Origin: Maribacter dokdonensis DSW-8
GTDB taxonomy: Bacteria; Bacteroidota; Bacteroidia; Flavobacteriales; Flavobacteriaceae
Length of the DNA stretch: 64,000 nt
NCBI RefSeq assembly: GCF_001447995.1
Contig: NZ_LDPE01000001.1
Span: forward strand, 1,240,001-1,304,000
Reading direction: 5' to 3'
In this document: in pieces, positions 60,720 to 64,000 of the stretch
How the letters are laid out: each line of letters begins with the position of its first letter
How positions within the stretch are numbered: position 1 is the first letter of the stretch
Position numbers and translations under genes: made by a program
Notes under the pieces: model-generated
Told to the model about the DNA's origin: nothing
Databases searched by the model: none
Seen by the model: only the letters and a program-made list of their open reading frames with translations

Positions 60720-62087
60720 TTAAGCAGCAATTAGTTTTTTAGTTAAATAATTAAATCGAAGATACAACATAATAGCTGATGCCGTAAGCCCTGTGAGCAA
60801 TCCTACCCAAATTCCCGTACTTCTTAAATCAGTATGAAGACATAGATAATAACTCACCGGAAAGCCAATAATCCAATAAGATATAAATGTAATCAATGTA
60901 GGGACCTTTACATCTTGCAAACCACGTAAAGCACCTAAAACTACCACTTGTACCCCATCTGAAATTTGAAAGAAAGCAGCTACCAATAACAACTCTGCCG
61001 CAATGATCAATACTTCTGTATTATCCGCAAAATTGGTCATATCATCAATATCTAAATATAATGATGGAAACCAGTGTCTACCTATCAAGAACAATGCGGC
61101 AAATACAATTTCCAGCAAAAATGTCAATAAGAAAATAGATTGGGCAATACGTCGTAATTCTTTAAAATTAGCCAAACCCTTTTGATTACCAACCCTGATC
61201 ATTGCAGTTACCCCAAGCCCCATTCCAAACATAAAGGTCATGCTGCTTAAATTAAGTGCAATTTGGTTTGCCGCTTGGGCATTTTTACCCAAAACCCCAC
61301 TTAACCAAATAGCAGAGGTAAATATACCTACCTCAAAAAACATTTGTAAGGCAGATGGAAAACCTAATTCTACAATTTTTTGCATTACCGTCTTCTCCAA
61401 ACTGGCAAAATTGAATTTAGTGACGTAATACTTGAACTTTTCTTTTGTTTTTAGGATGAACCATAAGTAGAGAACCATAAAGAATCTTGATACCAAAGTG
61501 CCTACGGCAGCACCAACAATTCCCATTTCTGGAAATCCAAAATTGCCAAAAATCAATAGGTAGTTCAAAACTATATTTATGACATTGGCAATAATAGTAG
61601 CATACATTGGGTATTTAGTTTGAGAAAGCCCCTCTGAAAACTGCTTAAATGCTTGGAAAATAATTAGGGGTACCAAAGAAAATGCTACTAAATTTAAATA
61701 GGGCAATGCCAACTCAACCACTTCCAATGGTTGTTTCATGGCATACATAATTGGTTTTGACAATAGAATTAAACCAAACAATGACAACCCCAAAACAGTG
61801 CATAAAACAAGACCATGTTTTAGAGCGCTTTTGGCATTTTCTTTATTACCTGCTCCATCTGCTTCAGCAACTAAAGGTGTAATTGCGGTTGAAAAACCAA
61901 TACCTAATGACATGGCAATAAAAACAAAACTATTACCCAAAGATACCGCAGCCAATTCCGCTGTGCCCAATTGACCAACCATAATATTGTCTGCCAACTG
62001 TACAAAGGTGTGACCCAACATTCCTAAAATTACCGGAACAGAAAGCTTAATGTTATATCGAAATTCCTTAGTGTAGTTCTTTAACAA
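60720..62087 (-). CDS. MATE-family efflux transporter
   Basis: 455 residues with twelve predicted membrane helices in two halves. The N-terminal part contains the MATE signature area SVPVILGMLGHTFVQLADNIMVGQLGT (about 15-41) and AELAAVSLGNS, the middle the IFGNFGFPEMGIVGAAVGT stretch. Such proteins export drugs or metabolites using Na+ or H+ gradients (NorM-like). Substrate unknown. A TACCTTTG -7 element lies 20 bases upstream. Confidence 0.94.
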   Translation of the reverse strand: MLKNYTKEFRYNIKLSVPVILGMLGHTFVQLADNIMVGQLGTAELAAVSLGNSFVFIAMSLGIGFSTAITPLVAEADGAGNKENAKSALKHGLVLCTVLGLSLFGLILLSKPIMYAMKQPLEVVELALPYLNLVAFSLVPLIIFQAFKQFSEGLSQTKYPMYATIIANVINIVLNYLLIFGNFGFPEMGIVGAAVGTLVSRFFMVLYLWFILKTKEKFKYYVTKFNFASLEKTVMQKIVELGFPSALQMFFEVGIFTSAIWLSGVLGKNAQAANQIALNLSSMTFMFGMGLGVTAMIRVGNQKGLANFKELRRIAQSIFLLTFLLEIVFAALFLIGRHWFPSLYLDIDDMTNFADNTEVLIIAAELLLVAAFFQISDGVQVVVLGALRGLQDVKVPTLITFISYWIIGFPVSYYLCLHTDLRSTGIWVGLLTGLTASAIMLYLRFNYLTKKLIAA

Positions 62088-62437
62088 AACTGAATCTAAT
62101 TTTTAACAAAGGTACCGCTAATTGAACAATATTTTTTTGCTTTCAGCCAGTTAAAATCATTGAATTTTACAGCACTAGTTGCTCTAATTCATCAGCATAC
62201 AAGATGGTAGATAACAAATAAATTTTACAATAAGTTAAAATTAAATTAACCATTCAAAAGTTAGAATAAAATATTATAAAACACTCAAAATCATTAATTT
62301 AAATTAAAAAATTGATTAAAAATCCTACTAGGGAAATAAGTTAAAATTTGACCAATTAGCTATTCAACCAACACAAAAGATACTATTATGCATTAGCGAT
62401 TCGTTATATACACCTAACACACCAATTACCATTAATT
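62088..62437. other. Regulatory region between MATE and response-regulator genes
   Basis: 350 bases with no gene visible. The MATE promoter element is at 62107-62114. The part up to the response-regulator ATG is very AT-rich, with many TTAAAATTAAATTAA-like stretches, and without a clear TAnnTTTG on the plus strand. Confidence 0.4.
62107..62114 (-). promoter_or_regulatory. -7 element of the MATE gene
   Basis: Minus strand TACCTTTG fits TAnnTTTG; the ATG is 20 bases downstream. Confidence 0.5.
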
Positions 62438-62842
62438 ATGTCCCAAGACCCATTAATTTGGATTATAGACGATGACGATATATCTAAATATGTAATGAAA
62501 CGTTATTTAAAACAATTATCTGCAAGTAGAATTGTTGACTTTCCAGATTCTTTACAGCCCTTAAAATTTATACAGGATAACGTCAATGCCATTGAAGATT
62601 TACCCGATGTAATTTTTCTTGACCTTCACATGCCTATTTTAAACGGTTTCGATTTTATTAGGGACTTTCAACAAGTAACGTCCAAAATAAATAAGAAAAT
62701 TAAAATTGTCATGTTAACCTCATCTATAAACGCAGAAGATGTAGAAATAGCAAAGAGCTTTCCTGAAATCTCAAATTATTTCATAAAACCTATAAAACAT
62801 AGAGATCTAGAGAAAATCATGGACGTTGAACTTAATAACTAA
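62438..62842 (+). CDS. Stand-alone CheY-like response regulator
   Basis: 134 residues, one receiver domain only. The acidic pocket is IIDDDDIS (about 9-16), the phospho-accepting Asp62 is in IFLDLHMP, the switch Ser/Thr is in MLTSS (about 92), and the conserved Lys is in YFIKPI (about 118). No DNA-binding or enzymatic output domain is attached, so it probably acts by protein contact with a partner. No kinase is adjacent; the kinase at 38092 is about 24 kb away. The stop lies 3 bases before the stop of mazG on the other strand. Confidence 0.94.
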   Translation: MSQDPLIWIIDDDDISKYVMKRYLKQLSASRIVDFPDSLQPLKFIQDNVNAIEDLPDVIFLDLHMPILNGFDFIRDFQQVTSKINKKIKIVMLTSSINAEDVEIAKSFPEISNYFIKPIKHRDLEKIMDVELNN

Positions 62843-62845
62843 AAA

Positions 62846-63622
62846 TTACTCATAGGTCTTAGCTTTATTCCAATAGATATCCATTTCCTCTAAGGTCATA
62901 TCTTTCATATCCTTGCCTATTTCCTTTGCGCTATTTTCTAAATATTGAAAACGCTTAATAAATTTCTTATTGGTTCTTTCCAGCGCATTTTCTGGATTAA
63001 CCCCCAAAAATCTAGCGTAATTGATCATTGAAAAAAGTACGTCACCAAATTCAGCTTCAATCTTTTCAATATCACCTTTTTGCACCTCTTCTTGAAGTTC
63101 GCCTAATTCTTCCTGTACCTTTTCAAAAACTTGTTGTGGTTCTTCCCAATCAAACCCTACTCCCGCTACCTTGTCTTGTATTCTATTTGCTTTCACTAGA
63201 GCCGGCAAACTCCTTGGAACCCCTTCCAATACACTTTTCTTACCTTCTTTTAACTTGATCTGCTCCCAATTTCTTTTTACGTCATCTTCATTTAACACCT
63301 TAACGTCTTCGTAAATGTGTGGGTGTCTATTCACCAATTTATCGCAAATGGCATTAGCTACATCAGCTATATCAAAATCATTGGTTTCAGACCCAATTTT
63401 TGAATAGAATATAATATGCAAAAGTACATCCCCCAATTCCATTTTCACCTCATTAAGGTCATTATCTAAAATGGCATCACCCAACTCGTAGGTTTCCTCT
63501 ATGGTCAAATGTCTAAGGGATTGCATGGTCTGCTTTTTATCCCAAGGGCATTGCTCCCGTAATTCGTCCATGATAGTCAATAATCGATCAAGTGCCTGTA
63601 ATTGTTCCTTTCTATTGTTCAT
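62846..63622 (-). CDS. mazG: Nucleoside triphosphate pyrophosphohydrolase MazG
   Basis: 258 residues from the ATG at 63622; the in-frame ATG at 63649 would start upstream of the promoter element. Two MazG modules are seen: CPWDKKQTMQSLRHLTIEETYELGDAI (with the EExxE metal ligands and downstream ELGDVLLH) and EELGELQEEVQKGDIEKIEAEFGDVLFSMIN. It hydrolyses aberrant NTPs, and in E. coli ppGpp. Cytoplasmic housekeeping enzyme. Convergent with the response regulator. Confidence 0.95.
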   Translation of the reverse strand: MNNRKEQLQALDRLLTIMDELREQCPWDKKQTMQSLRHLTIEETYELGDAILDNDLNEVKMELGDVLLHIIFYSKIGSETNDFDIADVANAICDKLVNRHPHIYEDVKVLNEDDVKRNWEQIKLKEGKKSVLEGVPRSLPALVKANRIQDKVAGVGFDWEEPQQVFEKVQEELGELQEEVQKGDIEKIEAEFGDVLFSMINYARFLGVNPENALERTNKKFIKRFQYLENSAKEIGKDMKDMTLEEMDIYWNKAKTYE

Positions 63623-63636
63623 GAATGTGGTTTTCA

Positions 63637-63644
63637 CAAAAGTA
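63637..63644 (-). promoter_or_regulatory. -7 element of mazG
   Basis: Minus strand TACTTTTG, 15 bases before the ATG at 63622. Confidence 0.5.
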
Positions 63645-63796
63645 AGCAACCATAGATTCTCTCGCTAAAAATCCTGTTTTGTTTTCGTACATTTAAAATC
63701 ATAAGTAGTTATCATCATTTGCACTACTCATGCAACCATTACAAATGAAATTACAATTGCTAAAACAACAACTAACAACAATAGATTATCACACCT

Positions 63797-64000
63797 ATGA
63801 AAACACGCAGAAATTTTCTTAAACGGGCAGGTCTGTTCAGTGCCGCTACCCTTTTAACGCCTCAGCTTAATTTAGCATTTCCTAAAAATTCAATATACGG
63901 CGTACAGCTTTATTCATTTAGAGAAGCCATGTTGAAAAATCCTAAAAAAGCCTTGGAAACAATTGCAAGCTTAGGTTTTAAGGAAATTGAAAGTGCAGGG
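63797..64000 (+). CDS. Tat-exported sugar phosphate isomerase/epimerase-like protein, N-terminal part
   Basis: 68 codons are visible before the window ends. The protein starts with a twin-arginine signal, KTRRNFLKRAGLFSAATLL, with cleavage probably near NLAFP. The mature start IYGVQLYSFREAMLKNPKKALETIASLGFKEIE is the first strand-helix unit of xylose-isomerase-like TIM barrels common in Bacteroidota (sugar phosphate isomerase/epimerase family). The catalytic residues lie beyond the window. Together with the PhoD-type protein it is a likely client of TatC. Confidence 0.85.
   Translation, partial: MKTRRNFLKRAGLFSAATLLTPQLNLAFPKNSIYGVQLYSFREAMLKNPKKALETIASLGFKEIESAG

Noticed and set aside
1..64000. 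tRNA, rRNA, riboswitches, insertion sequences and prophage genes
   Set aside because: I looked for them and recognised none; a covariance-model or transposase search could still find weak cases, especially a cobalamin riboswitch near 33200.

Overview
This looks like a chromosomal segment of a marine-type member of the Bacteroidota, family Flavobacteriaceae. The grounds are low GC, promoters of the TAnnTTTG (-7) type instead of the sigma70 -10 box, little Shine-Dalgarno, and gene content typical of the family (aconitase B, a two-gene PPIase block, DUF2795, DUF2911, DUF4105, a HisKA_2 kinase, a SecA with extra residues). Genus is not assigned. I saw no tRNA, rRNA, CRISPR array, phage or IS element. 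About 60 genes are supported; the first (acnB) and last (a Tat-dependent TIM-barrel isomerase) run off the window.

Layout. 1-5 kb: acnB, then a minus-strand block of a MoxR ATPase and two periplasmic PPIase/SurA-type folding factors. 5-9 kb: a small conserved protein, a class A beta-lactamase-like serine hydrolase, rluF and a carboxypeptidase-regulatory-like surface protein. 9-14 kb: recQ divergent from kpsF-tatC-AhpD-like-lptB, an envelope operon (KDO precursor, Tat translocon, LPS transport ATPase). 14-18 kb: GyrI-like, MFS and DUF4345 genes, then a Tat-exported PhoD-type phosphatase. 18-24 kb: a B12-binding-type radical SAM protein, a small inserted gene beside a duplicated dus 3' end, and pssA-dinB-amine oxidase-dus. 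24-31 kb: pyruvate carboxylase, an Lnb-like membrane protein and an ABC-F protein. 31-34 kb: tandem small secreted peptides, a methyltransferase-like remnant, cobalamin adenosyltransferase. 34-44 kb: secA, a histidine kinase, an amidohydrolase, a third small peptide, a DEAD-box helicase. 44-51 kb: a ybbP-ybbA/tesA divergon, a fourth small peptide, an M23 peptidase, msrA and a CBM9-like lipoprotein. 51-54 kb: an ECF sigma operon with a coiled-coil surface protein. 54-60 kb: a mutarotase, DUF2911, meaB and a lipid-linked-sugar module (GT2, flippase-like, GT39, PAP2). 60-64 kb: MATE, a stand-alone response regulator, mazG.

How genes fit together. Several serve the envelope: Sec and Tat export, periplasmic folding, LPS (KpsF, LptB), phosphatidylserine synthesis and surface-glycan transfer. 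A metabolic thread links pyruvate carboxylase, aconitase B/2-methylisocitrate dehydratase, cob(I)alamin adenosyltransferase and MeaB (propionate/methylmalonyl-CoA and anaplerosis); the mutase itself is not here.

The least explained items are (i) four dispersed small secreted proteins (31481, 32113, 41185, 48139) with an acidic or neutral first half and a conserved strongly basic C-terminus ending around KN.RV..AL.F; (ii) a 63-nt second copy of the dus 3' end that differs mostly at synonymous sites and sits beyond a 173-aa orphan gene; (iii) a RecQ without its zinc cysteines; (iv) a terminator-like hairpin with a U-run directly 5' of pssA. All functions are inferred from reading the sequence; no database search was run.
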